Positions 15,894-23,622 of a DNA stretch of 28,371 nt are shown in pieces (the stretch's first letter is position 1; each line of letters begins with the position of its first letter). This DNA is from Schleiferiaceae bacterium. Lineage in GTDB: Bacteria > Bacteroidota > Bacteroidia > Flavobacteriales > Schleiferiaceae. The notes beneath the pieces are model-generated. The model did not search any database and was not told where the DNA came from. It worked only from the letters and a program-made list of their open reading frames with translations. The translations under genes and the position numbers were made by a program. The stretch covers positions 1 through 28,371 of the forward strand of contig JAURMB010000023.1 in assembly GCA_030831045.1 (NCBI GenBank), written 5' to 3'.

Positions 15894-16768
15894 GGCCGGC
15901 AAAGGTACAACGGGGCGTTGTCGATGAGGCGGACAGCCCCAGCATAAACGGATATAAGCGTTTGAACGCTTCGGCCGTAGCTATCCACCGGCCGATCGGG
16001 GTCGGTTAGGGCCTGCAGATTGTCCGAAAAGACAAAATCAATGGCCTCAACCTTAAGCTGTTGCTCGCGCTCAATCTCTTTGCGGAGCTCGCGCTTTAGG
16101 GCCTTCGGCGGTACCGGAAACTCCGCCACCTCACGGGCCGCCCACTGGAGCGCGCGAAAAATCGCCGGGGCTGCTGCACGCTGTTCCGCACTCAGAAGAC
16201 GGTTGCGCGAACTCATGGCCAAACCGTCGACCTCGCGAGTAGTTCGGCACGAAACAATCACTGGGGTACCGCCCCTCAGTTCGGCGAGTCGGCGAACCAC
16301 CGCCACCTGCTGAAAATCCTTCAGCCCAAAGTAGGCTTTGTCGGGGCGGCAAGCCGCAAACAACCGGTCGACCACCGTGGCTACGCCTTGAAAATGACCG
16401 GGCCGCAACGCTCCCTCCAAGCGGGTATCGAGTCCGAGCAAGTCAAAATGCTCGGAAACCACGCCCTGCGGATACAAATCCGCCACTTCGGGGAACCACA
16501 CGGCCTGGGCCGACGACGTCGCAAGCGTCGCCAAATCGCCCTCCTGGTCGCGCGGGTAGCTCGACAAATCCTCGGGACGGTTAAACTGCGTGGGGTTGAC
16601 AAAAATGCTCACGAGAACGCTTAACCCGTCTGAAGCAGCGCGGTCCACAAGCGCTAGGTGGCCGGCGTGCAGCGCCCCCATGGTGGGCACAAGCGCGACC
16701 TGCGGCTGCTCCGCGCGCCACGCCTCAAGCTCGGAGCGCGTTTTTAAAACCTTAAGGGTATGCGTCAA
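15890..16768 (-). CDS. panC: Pantothenate synthetase (pantoate-beta-alanine ligase), TTG start
   Basis: 292 residues. Joins pantoate and beta-alanine with ATP. Motifs: [10 protein letters not shown] (28-37, nucleotide-binding HxGH), [15 protein letters not shown] (147-154, with Leu where most have Glu; Lys150 kept), and the KMSKS-like MSSRN (185-189). The start is TTG 16768: no in-frame ATG or GTG lies between the upstream stop codon (16781-16783) and this point, and it places the PTMG motif at the usual distance. An exact -7 box lies 7 nt upstream. The panC-panD-flippase-radA order and the divergent GT5-like gene are a recurrent flavobacterial arrangement, from memory. Confidence 0.96.
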   Translation of the reverse strand: MTHTLKVLKTRSELEAWRAEQPQVALVPTMGALHAGHLALVDRAASDGLSVLVSIFVNPTQFNRPEDLSSYPRDQEGDLATLATSSAQAVWFPEVADLYPQGVVSEHFDLLGLDTRLEGALRPGHFQGVATVVDRLFAACRPDKAYFGLKDFQQVAVVRRLAELRGGTPVIVSCRTTREVDGLAMSSRNRLLSAEQRAAAPAIFRALQWAAREVAEFPVPPKALKRELRKEIEREQQLKVEAIDFVFSDNLQALTDPDRPVDSYGRSVQTLISVYAGAVRLIDNAPLYLCRP

Positions 16769-16775
16769 AACATGC

Positions 16776-16783
16776 CAAAACTA
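16776..16783 (-). promoter_or_regulatory. -7 box TAGTTTTG of the panC operon
   Basis: Exact TAnnTTTG on the minus strand, 7 nt before the TTG start of panC. Faces away from the plus-strand -7 box at 16805-16812. Confidence 0.5.
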
Positions 16784-16804
16784 GAGCGCCTCGCGAGAAT
16801 TTCG

Positions 16805-16812
16805 TACCTTTG
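16805..16812 (+). promoter_or_regulatory. -7 box TACCTTTG upstream of the GT5-like gene
   Basis: Exact TAnnTTTG match, 34 nt before ATG 16847, in the 78-bp divergent gap between panC and the GT5-like gene. No clear -33 TTG. Confidence 0.6.
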
Positions 16813-16846
16813 TTGGCCTTTTTTATTGGCACTATAAGACGAGATT

Positions 16847-17647
16847 ATGGCAAAGCGGCGGATTTTATATGTTTCTCACGAGATCAAGCCCTACTTCCCA
16901 GAGGGGGAGTTGGCAGAAATGGCCCTAGCCTTCCCGAAAAAAATGAACGAATTGGGGCACGAAATTCGCGCCTTCATGCCGCGATTTGGGGTTATCAATG
17001 AGCGCCGCCACCAGCTACACGAAGTTATTCGGCTGAGCGGTATCAACGTGGTAATCAACGACTACGACCAGCCGTTGGTCATCAAGGTGGCGAGCGTTCC
17101 CGGTGCGCGCATTCAGGTCTACTTTATCGACAACGAAGAGTACTTCAAGCGCAAGGGGACCTGGGAAGACGCCCAAGGCGCGTTTTATGACGACAACGGC
17201 GCCCGCGCTCTGTTTTTCAGCAAGTCCATCATCGAAACCATCAAAAAATTGGGTTGGCAGCCTGACGTCGTCCACGTGATGGGATGGATGTCCACCCCGC
17301 TGCCGGTGTACTTGCGCCAGTTTCACGCCGACGATCCGCATTTTGCCGGAACCAAGGTGGTGTTCAGCCTAAGCGACAATGCGTTTGCGGGCAATTTGGA
17401 CCTCGGCCTCGAGCAGGGCATGGCATTTGACGGAGTGAAGGACATGGATGCCTTCACCCAGCCCACCGCGGAGTCGCTGTACTGCGGAGCCGTGCGGAAC
17501 GTAGACGCCGTGCTTCAAATGTCAGACGCCGCGCCCGCCGCTGCGCTCAAGGCAGCTAAAGATGCAGGGGTTCCGGTCCACGACGGCAGAGCCTTTCTTG
17601 AGCAACCCGCCCTTTTGGATGCCTTTTATGAGTCGCTTTTTGCCTAA
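16847..17647 (+). CDS. GT5-like starch/glycogen synthase N-terminal-domain protein (stand-alone)
   Basis: 266 residues aligning in character with the N-terminal half of glycogen synthases: RRILYVSHEIKPYFPEGEL at the start, LGHEIRAFMPRFGVINERR, VYFIDNEEYFKRKG, DDNGARALFFSKSIIE, and QPDVVHVMGWMSTPLPVYL. Real glycogen synthases have a KxGGL ADP-glucose loop near the N-terminus; here the equivalent reads PEGELAEM. The second GT-B half (about 200 residues) is missing. Such short proteins occur divergent from panC in flavobacteria and are usually annotated glycogen/starch synthase; I doubt that they synthesise glycogen. The 3' end overlaps the next gene by 20 bp. Confidence 0.85.
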   Translation: MAKRRILYVSHEIKPYFPEGELAEMALAFPKKMNELGHEIRAFMPRFGVINERRHQLHEVIRLSGINVVINDYDQPLVIKVASVPGARIQVYFIDNEEYFKRKGTWEDAQGAFYDDNGARALFFSKSIIETIKKLGWQPDVVHVMGWMSTPLPVYLRQFHADDPHFAGTKVVFSLSDNAFAGNLDLGLEQGMAFDGVKDMDAFTQPTAESLYCGAVRNVDAVLQMSDAAPAAALKAAKDAGVPVHDGRAFLEQPALLDAFYESLFA

Positions 17648-18962
17648 GGCTTGGGTCGTTAGCGGAGCAGCGGTGCTGCTGAGCGCGCTGCTGGTCACGG
17701 GATGCGAAAAGTCCAACGGCGAAGTCGGAATCGACTTTGTCGACGAAAGCGCCTTGGCGTTTGGATCAAAAAAGGCAGTTGCCCTTCGTTCGTGGACCGA
17801 AGAATACGATTCGCTCCTCACCCTGCGTCCCAACAGCTTGGTTGTGGGCAGCTACCAAGATCCCGTTTTTGGCCGGCCCACGGCAGCGTTTGCGACCCAG
17901 GTAATTCTCACCGCGGTCGCCCCGCAGTTTGGAACCAACGCCACGGTCGATTCGGTATTCATGATTCTGCCCTACACCGGTTGGTACGGCGACACCTCGG
18001 CCGCGTTCAGCGTGAAGGTGCACCGCAGCGCGGTTCCGCTCACGGACTCTGTGTACTATGGGTTCAGCCCGCTCACCCCGGGTCTACCGCTGTGCGATAC
18101 GACGGTTCGGCCCGATGCCCTGATAAAAACGTTGAAAACGGGAATTCGCTCCGGGAAGCCTGCCTTGGCGCTCCGGTTAGATGCGGCGCGCATGCAGCAA
18201 TGGATCGTCGACGAGGCGATGGCGCGACCCGGAAATTTTTCGAGCAATTCGGCGTTCATCGAGTACTTCAGGGGACTGATCGTTTCGGGCACCGAACAGA
18301 ACGAGGCCATGTACCAGTTTAATTCGGGCGACGCGGCGGCGCGGATCCGCATTTACTACACCAACGACAGCATTCGAAACGATACGTCGGCGGCCGGCAA
18401 GGACTACGGCTTGTTTCAGCTCGCCCTTTCGTCGGGGGTGCAGAGCTTCAACCGCATCACGATAGATCGCAGTGCGGCCAGTTTCGATTTAGCCGATCAA
18501 GACACGGCCCTTGGAGAATCGACGACCTACATTCAGGGCATGGGCGGAGCGGTCACCGTGCTGCGCCTCGACGGACTCAAAGCCTTAGTGGACAGCGGCT
18601 ACATCGTGAACTACGCCGAACTTGTGGTTCCGGTGCGCGAGGGATCGAATGTGCGCTACGCTACGCCGGCTTCGCTGAGCATTTTACAGGTCAATGGTTC
18701 CACGAAAACGCTCATTCGCGACTACCTCCGTGGCAACCCCGGAGGCAACTTCACGGCTACCGGTGTGCTCCGCAAGGGCGCGTACCGCTTCGTCGTTACC
18801 CGCCACGTGCAGGATTTACTTCGCTTCGGCGACACCGCGAGCTTCAAGATGATGCTCGTTCCCGAGCGCATGGCTTCGTCTCCCGCCCGCGCCGTGCTGC
18901 ACGGTAGCGCTGACGCAGTCGAGCCGATGTCGCTAAATTTGTGGTACACCAAACCAAACTAA
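17628..18962 (+). CDS. DUF4270 family lipoprotein
   Basis: 444 residues from ATG 17628; ATG 17619 (three more residues) is also possible. Lipoprotein signal with lipobox LVTGC (Cys26). The post-lipobox EVGIDFV motif, the early SLVVGSYQDPVFGRPTAAFATQV segment (about 70-92), and the position between the GT5-like gene and glmS identify the Bacteroidota DUF4270 family. The protein is beta-rich with no enzymatic motif that I can see; surface or periplasmic role unknown. The 5' end overlaps the GT5-like gene by 20 bp, so the pair is likely an operon. Confidence 0.85.
   Translation: MSRFLPKAWVVSGAAVLLSALLVTGCEKSNGEVGIDFVDESALAFGSKKAVALRSWTEEYDSLLTLRPNSLVVGSYQDPVFGRPTAAFATQVILTAVAPQFGTNATVDSVFMILPYTGWYGDTSAAFSVKVHRSAVPLTDSVYYGFSPLTPGLPLCDTTVRPDALIKTLKTGIRSGKPALALRLDAARMQQWIVDEAMARPGNFSSNSAFIEYFRGLIVSGTEQNEAMYQFNSGDAAARIRIYYTNDSIRNDTSAAGKDYGLFQLALSSGVQSFNRITIDRSAASFDLADQDTALGESTTYIQGMGGAVTVLRLDGLKALVDSGYIVNYAELVVPVREGSNVRYATPASLSILQVNGSTKTLIRDYLRGNPGGNFTATGVLRKGAYRFVVTRHVQDLLRFGDTASFKMMLVPERMASSPARAVLHGSADAVEPMSLNLWYTKPN
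18934..18941 (+). promoter_or_regulatory. -7 box TAAATTTG upstream of glmS
   Basis: Exact TAnnTTTG, inside the last codons of the DUF4270 gene and 28 nt before ATG 18970. Would allow glmS transcription apart from the upstream operon. No -33 element seen. Confidence 0.4.
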
Positions 18963-18969
18963 CTCGCCT

Positions 18970-20487
18970 ATGTGCGGCATTGTCGGCTACATCGGGCCAC
19001 GCGAAGCGTACCCGATCCTCATTCAAGGTCTAAAGCGTTTAGAATACCGCGGATACGATTCCGCTGGCGTTGCCTTGTCTAACGGACGCTTGGACGTCTT
19101 CAAAAAAATGGGCAAGGTTTCGGCCCTTGAGGCGGTTGCCGACGCGGAACGTCCGCACGCCACCCTCGGAATCGGGCACACCCGCTGGGCCACCCACGGC
19201 GAACCCTCAGACCGCAACGCCCACCCGCACACCTCGAATTCGGGCCGACTCGTGATCGTCCACAACGGAATCATCGAGAACTACGCCCAGCTGAAAGAAC
19301 TTTTGGCCAAGAAAGGCTACACGTTTTCGAGCGACACCGATACCGAGGTGCTCGTGAACTTCATCGAGTACATTCAGAACGAAGAAAAAGTCAACCTTCA
19401 GCAGGCCGTGCGCCTGGCCCTTAACGAGGTCGTAGGCGCCTACGCCATCGTGGTAATGAGCACCGAAGAGCCCGACCAAATGGTCGTCGGCCGCCTCGGT
19501 TCTCCGCTCGTGCTCGGCTTGGGCGACAACGAGTTTTTTGTCGGAAGCGACGCGACACCCTTCATTGACTCGACCAAGAAGGTGATTTACCTCGAAGACG
19601 GCGAAATGGCCGTGGTGCAGCGCAGCGGCGTCGTAGTGCGCAAAATCGCCAACGATTTGCCGGTGGATAGCGTCATTCACCAGCTGCAGCTCGACCTGGC
19701 CGCCATTGAAAAGGGCGGATTTGATCACTTCATGATCAAAGAGATTTTTGAGCAGCCCAAGTCGATTCTCGACACGGTGCGCGGACGACTCAATTTCAAA
19801 ACGGGCGAGGTAAAAATGGCCGGCCTGGACGCCATCAGCGACAAGCTGCTCAACGCCCAGCGCATTTTGGTTATTGGCTGCGGAACTTCCTGGCACGCCG
19901 GACTCGTCGGCGAATACCTTATTGAGGACCTGGCGAGGGTACCCGTTGAGGTGGAGTACGGAAGCGAGTTCCGCTACCGAAACCCCATTATTGGACCCAA
20001 CGACGTAGTAATCGCCGTGTCGCAATCGGGCGAAACCGCTGATACGCTTGCCGCCATCAAAATGGCTAAGTCCCACGGCGCCACCGTCTTCGGCATTTGC
20101 AACGTCGTCGGCTCGTCCATCGCCCGCGAAACGCACGCCGGGGCCTACACCCACGCCGGCCCCGAGATCGGCGTAGCCTCCACCAAGGCCTTTACTGCCC
20201 AAGTGACGGTGTTTACCCTGCTCGCGATGTGGCTCGGCCAAAAGAAGGGGGTGATGACCGCCGAACGTGCCGCAGAACTCGCCCGCGAACTCGAGGCAAT
20301 CCCCGCCAAAATCGAGTCCATGCTCAAGCTTGATGGCCAGATTCGGGAGATTTCAAAAACCATGGTCAACGCGACCAACGCGTTGTTTTTGGGCCGCGGC
20401 TACAACTTTCCGGTGGCGCTCGAGGGGCACTCAAACTCAAAGAAATCAGCTACATCCACGCCGAGGGCTACCCTGCGGCCGAAATGA
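18970..20487 (+). CDS. glmS: Glucosamine-6-phosphate synthase, N-terminal part (truncated by frameshift)
   Basis: Reads authentic GlmS from MCGIVGYIG (Cys2 is the glutaminase nucleophile after Met removal) through the glutamine amidotransferase domain (about 2-215; [30 protein letters not shown]) and the first SIS domain ([26 protein letters not shown]) to Gly486 in the second SIS region. The frame then breaks at the G run 20424-20427: the next 19 residues ([10 protein letters not shown] and on) are out-of-frame and end at 20487. GlmS makes glucosamine-6-phosphate from fructose-6-phosphate and glutamine, the first step to peptidoglycan and LPS amino sugars. One extra G would restore a 612-residue protein, the normal length, so a sequencing error is the simplest explanation. 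Confidence 0.95.
   Translation: MCGIVGYIGPREAYPILIQGLKRLEYRGYDSAGVALSNGRLDVFKKMGKVSALEAVADAERPHATLGIGHTRWATHGEPSDRNAHPHTSNSGRLVIVHNGIIENYAQLKELLAKKGYTFSSDTDTEVLVNFIEYIQNEEKVNLQQAVRLALNEVVGAYAIVVMSTEEPDQMVVGRLGSPLVLGLGDNEFFVGSDATPFIDSTKKVIYLEDGEMAVVQRSGVVVRKIANDLPVDSVIHQLQLDLAAIEKGGFDHFMIKEIFEQPKSILDTVRGRLNFKTGEVKMAGLDAISDKLLNAQRILVIGCGTSWHAGLVGEYLIEDLARVPVEVEYGSEFRYRNPIIGPNDVVIAVSQSGETADTLAAIKMAKSHGATVFGICNVVGSSIARETHAGAYTHAGPEIGVASTKAFTAQVTVFTLLAMWLGQKKGVMTAERAAELARELEAIPAKIESMLKLDGQIREISKTMVNATNALFLGRGYNFPVALEGHSNSKKSATSTPRATLRPK
20424..20427 (+). other. Frameshift site in glmS (GGGG, one G short)
   Basis: The expected codons are GAG GGG GCA CTC AAA CTC AAA GAA (E-G-A-L-K-L-K-E, a conserved GlmS stretch); the sequence has GAG GGG CAC TCA. 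Loss of one G from a GGGGG run explains it completely. Confidence 0.93.
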
Positions 20488-20807
20488 AGCACGGCCCCAT
20501 TGCCCTAATTGACGAGCAAATGCCCGTAGTCGTAGTCGCGCCGTTTGGCGAGCTTTATGAGAAACTTGTGAGCAACGTGCAAGAAGTGAAGGCCCGCAAA
20601 GGCCGCATTTATGCCATTACTGGTGAGGGCAGCGATGCCATTGCCGCAGTGAGCGACGAACTCATCGCCATTCCGTCGACCGACGAGGCGCTGTCTCCGC
20701 TATTGACCACCGTGCCCTTACAGCTCCTAAGCTACCACGTTGCGGTGCTGCGCGGTTGCAACGTGGATCAGCCGCGGAACTTGGCGAAGAGCGTGACGGT
20801 GGAGTAG
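20427..20807 (+). CDS. glmS: Glucosamine-6-phosphate synthase, C-terminal part (continuation in the shifted frame)
   Basis: From G20427 this frame reads [29 protein letters not shown], which is canonical GlmS second-SIS sequence, and continues to [30 protein letters not shown] with the conserved C-terminus of the enzyme. The first in-frame ATG (20484) lies within this conserved block and is not a true gene start. No stop codon or further decay is seen over the 126 codons after the shift, which argues against an old pseudogene. Downstream, 20808-20930 holds only a weak GCACAG/CTGTGC inverted repeat without T run. Confidence 0.93.
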   Translation, partial: ALKLKEISYIHAEGYPAAEMKHGPIALIDEQMPVVVVAPFGELYEKLVSNVQEVKARKGRIYAITGEGSDAIAAVSDELIAIPSTDEALSPLLTTVPLQLLSYHVAVLRGCNVDQPRNLAKSVTVE

Positions 20808-20904
20808 GCTGCACAGCCAGCATTGGGTTCTCTGTGCGCCGCGCTAGCCTAATTAAGTCACGGCATATTTGCTTTGCTTATGACCATCATTAGCAAAATG
20901 GAGG

Positions 20905-20912
20905 TAATTTCG
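20905..20912 (+). promoter_or_regulatory. Possible -7 box TAATTTCG of the second T9SS gene
   Basis: One mismatch from TAnnTTTG, 18 nt before ATG 20931, in the 123-bp intergenic stretch after glmS. A TTTG at 20873-20876 is further away than a normal -33. Confidence 0.3.
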
Positions 20913-20930
20913 AATCATAAATCCACCCTT

Positions 20931-22121
20931 ATGAATCAAATTACCCGATTTTCTGCGTTTGTAGCCCTCCTGGCCTTCGGCAACGCGCTTCACGGTCAGT
21001 GCAACCCGGCGGTGCAGTTTACGATTTCGCCCCCCAATGTCACCACGTCGTCCATCCATGGACAACCGGGTACGCTAACGGAGGATTTCAACAGTATGGC
21101 CACGGGAAACCTCCCGAGCAATGGAACGTTTACCAACGGAACGTTCGTGAAAACGGGCTCAGCACAAGTTAAGCCCGACGACATGTGGGGCGGTTCAGGT
21201 AGTCAGTACCTCGCGATCAGCGGCAGCAGTGGGCTAGTTAATTTGACTTTGTCCTCTTCGGCACGGTACGTGGGATTTTGGTGGGGCGCTGGGGATGCAG
21301 CCAATAAACTGAAGATGTACGGTCAATGCAATGGCGTCGAGGTAAAACTGGCGGAGTTTACCACGGCAGACGTGCTCAACTTACTTTCGGCCTCTACGGT
21401 CGTGGCCAACGACGGAATGACGTATGCTTCAACGGCATACCGCCACGCCAATACAGGAGCCGAGCCATTTGCATTCATTAATGTTCAGTTGAACGACTCA
21501 AACTACTACTTCACCCGAATTGAAGTGGGCGGGGGTGGATTTGAGCTAGACAACCTTACCACTTCAGCGGTTTATGGTGCCGGCACGGGCACCGTAGCAA
21601 GTGCTCCAACCCTAATCTCGGCATCAGCGGCGGGAATGCAGTTAAGCCTCAACTTTCAGCCCCCAAGTTTTAATGGGGGATCTGCTATAGTCAACTACGA
21701 CTACTCCATTGACAGCGGAACTACGTGGATTGGTATGGCTCCGGCAGACACGAGCAGCCCGCTGACCTTTAACACCATTTTTGGCGGACTCTTTCAGCTT
21801 CAGATTCGCGCCGTTAACGGCATTGGTTCAGGGGCGGGTTCCAATATTTTGGCGTACCAAATGGGGCAACCCGAGTCGGTACTTCAGCACCTTGAATTGG
21901 TGCCCAACCCGGCATCTACGCACCTTCGCGTGCGGTACTCAGGACCATCTACCCCGGTGCTCCGAAGCCTAGAGCTTGTTGACGCCACGGGCAAAATAAT
22001 CCGTTCGTTCGAGCCCAAAATTGAAGAAACCCACTCCCTGAGTGGCGTGCCCAAGGGAACCTATTGGCTAGTCATCCGAACCGACGGAGGGCTACTCAAG
22101 CAGCCCCTCGTGGTTCAGTAG
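20931..22121 (+). CDS. T9SS-sorted extracellular protein with Fn3 domain
   Basis: 396 residues from ATG 20931, which gives a proper signal peptide (to LHGQ-C); in-frame ATGs from 20880 upward would add a charged leader. Residues about 30-215 form a beta-sandwich-like domain with SQYLAISGSSGLVNLTL and YVGFWWGAGDAANKLKMY, resembling in pattern the Npun_F0296-type exported domain; that link is tentative. An Fn3 unit (about 224-310) carries the FQPPSFNGGSAIVNYDYSIDSG signature. The C-terminus is a T9SS type A sorting domain (LVPNPASTHLRVRY near 323-336, then GTYWLVIRTDGG and QPLVVQ). Base and codon use are visibly more AT-rich than the neighbours. The gene ends 4 bp from a convergent gene. Confidence 0.85.
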   Translation: MNQITRFSAFVALLAFGNALHGQCNPAVQFTISPPNVTTSSIHGQPGTLTEDFNSMATGNLPSNGTFTNGTFVKTGSAQVKPDDMWGGSGSQYLAISGSSGLVNLTLSSSARYVGFWWGAGDAANKLKMYGQCNGVEVKLAEFTTADVLNLLSASTVVANDGMTYASTAYRHANTGAEPFAFINVQLNDSNYYFTRIEVGGGGFELDNLTTSAVYGAGTGTVASAPTLISASAAGMQLSLNFQPPSFNGGSAIVNYDYSIDSGTTWIGMAPADTSSPLTFNTIFGGLFQLQIRAVNGIGSGAGSNILAYQMGQPESVLQHLELVPNPASTHLRVRYSGPSTPVLRSLELVDATGKIIRSFEPKIEETHSLSGVPKGTYWLVIRTDGGLLKQPLVVQ

Positions 22122-22125
22122 GTGC

Positions 22126-22704
22126 CTAAATCCGGTATACGCCGCTGAGGCCAACGGACTGGCCCGACAGCGAGAACTGGGTGGCGGGTTCCTGCCAGCT
22201 TCCGTTGGTTTTGTTGTACCAAATCGAGCCGGTCGGACCCACTTCGATGGCCAGGGTCCAACGCGGTTTCACGCGGTAGCGCAGTCCGTAAAGGACGCTT
22301 GCGGCGGGTCCGCCGTAAAAATAATCGCCGTTGCTGCTGGCGTAACCGCCCATGCTTCCGCCCAGTTCAAGGCCCCAGTAGCCCGACAGGGCTCGCTTCG
22401 GACGGTTCACGCGTTCGACGCCAAACATGCCCTGGGTATTCATCCAAAAATTGGAATTGGGATCGCTGTGGGTGTAGTTGATGGAATTTTGTCCCGTGCG
22501 GAACCTAAAGGCGTAGCGGCCCGTGCCCGGTTCGCCGAGGGCTTTGCGCGGACTCACCTTCACCATCAAGTTGTAGTTGACGAAGGTGCCAAACATGCCC
22601 CCTTGGGGCGGTGGGGTGCGGAGTCCGATTTGGGTTTCCCAACGATTTTGAGCAGACGCCGAAAGGGCAAAAAGAAGAAAGGCAGCAGTTGCGGTGCGGA
22701 ACAT
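22126..22704 (-). CDS. Small secreted, probable outer-membrane beta-barrel protein
   Basis: 192 residues. Signal peptide about 1-19 (ALSASAQ). The mature part alternates hydrophobic and polar residues with many aromatic and Gly residues (GYWGLELGGSMGGYASS, SVLYGLRYRVKPRWTLAIEVG) and ends in SVGLSGVYRI, a pattern typical of 8-stranded outer-membrane barrels. I do not recognise a named family. It is transcribed alone, convergent with the T9SS gene and divergent from the sulfotransferase gene (69 bp between starts). Confidence 0.7.
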   Translation of the reverse strand: MFRTATAAFLLFALSASAQNRWETQIGLRTPPPQGGMFGTFVNYNLMVKVSPRKALGEPGTGRYAFRFRTGQNSINYTHSDPNSNFWMNTQGMFGVERVNRPKRALSGYWGLELGGSMGGYASSNGDYFYGGPAASVLYGLRYRVKPRWTLAIEVGPTGSIWYNKTNGSWQEPATQFSLSGQSVGLSGVYRI

Positions 22705-22761
22705 GGTAGTTAAGTTTAGCGTAAAGATGCGGCAGTCCCTGAAAAGGTTGCACCCTCAGCC

Positions 22762-22769
22762 TACCTTTG
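22762..22769 (+). promoter_or_regulatory. -7 box TACCTTTG of the sulfotransferase gene
   Basis: Exact TAnnTTTG, only 4 nt before the GTG start at 22774, so the message is probably leaderless if this box is used. Confidence 0.5.
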
Positions 22770-22773
22770 GGGA

Positions 22774-23622
22774 GTGAAATCGGCGATTTACCCCAATTTG
22801 GTGGTGGGCGGTGCGCCTAAGTGCGGAACCAGCAGCCTCTTTTTTTGGTTGGCGGCGCACCCCGAGGTGGCCTCGAGCCGCGAAAAAGAGACCTTTTTTT
22901 GGGCACCCGAGGTCAACCGCTTCAACGCAAAGTGCAATGCCATCGAGCACGGGCCGCAGGCCTACCCGTCGCTTTTTGCGCACACGGGCCACGCCAAGGT
23001 CCGCTTTGAGGCAACAGCGGCCTACATCTACTACGCGACAGCATGGGAGGGCCTAGCCTCGCTGCCCGAAAAACCATTGGTGCTGTTCCTGCTCCGCGAG
23101 CCCGCGGCACGCACCCAGAGCCAGTTTTTGTTTGAAACCCACCGCACTGGGCGCGTCAACGGCAGTTTTGCGGACTACCTCAACGAGCCGCAAATTTTGG
23201 ATCACGGACACTACATGCGCTACCTCGCCGAGTGGGAAGCCGCGCTCGGCCGCGAGAACATGGTGGTTTGGCAGTTTGAGCGGGTGATGCGCGATCCGCG
23301 TTCCGCTATGAAGCAGCTCGCTGGGCGCCTCGGGATTGACCCAGGTTTTTATGACCGCTACGATTTCGCGGTGCGCAACGAAACGGTGGCGATCAAGAGC
23401 AAAAAACTTCATCGCTTGGGGCTGCGGCTGCAGTCGATGATTCCGCTTGCGGTTCAGGACCTGCTGCTTCCGCTCTACCTTAAGCTCAACGGCGCGGGCC
23501 GACCGAAGGCCGACGCGGACCTCAAGGCCCAAACCACGGCGCTTAAGCCCCTCTTTGCGGCGTCCAACGCTGAACTGGCAGCGCGCTATCCCGACGATAT
23601 TGATTTGGGCCTGTGGAACTGA
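22774..23622 (+). CDS. PAPS-dependent sulfotransferase domain protein (GTG start)
   Basis: 282 residues. The 5'-phosphosulfate-binding loop GGAPKCGTSS is at 12-21 (Lys16) and the 3'-phosphate-binding element FLLREPAARTQSQF (Arg108 and Ser116) fits the NDST/Stf0-like sulfotransferases. Early KETFFW (38-43) supplies another active-site landmark. Such enzymes transfer sulfate from PAPS to sugars or other small acceptors; the acceptor here is unknown. The start is GTG 22774, with the family N-terminus YPNLVVGGAPK right behind. It overlaps the next gene by 10 bp, so the two are co-translated. A surface glycan or lipid target would fit an environmental flavobacterium but is speculation. Confidence 0.9.
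   Translation: MKSAIYPNLVVGGAPKCGTSSLFFWLAAHPEVASSREKETFFWAPEVNRFNAKCNAIEHGPQAYPSLFAHTGHAKVRFEATAAYIYYATAWEGLASLPEKPLVLFLLREPAARTQSQFLFETHRTGRVNGSFADYLNEPQILDHGHYMRYLAEWEAALGRENMVVWQFERVMRDPRSAMKQLAGRLGIDPGFYDRYDFAVRNETVAIKSKKLHRLGLRLQSMIPLAVQDLLLPLYLKLNGAGRPKADADLKAQTTALKPLFAASNAELAARYPDDIDLGLWN

Noticed and set aside
19207..20241. 344-codon open frame on the minus strand across glmS
   Set aside because: Antisense of strongly conserved GlmS codons; composition (His, Val, Gly rich, no motif) is that of a shadow frame in GC-rich DNA.
20415..20440. Programmed -1 frameshift in glmS as the main explanation
   Set aside because: No classical X-XXY-YYZ slippery heptamer and no such mechanism is known for glmS; a one-base homopolymer error is simpler, though the slippage option is noted.
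20811..20837. Inverted repeat GCACAG/CTGTGC just after glmS as a terminator
   Set aside because: Six-base stem, 15-nt loop and no following T run, so not a convincing intrinsic terminator.
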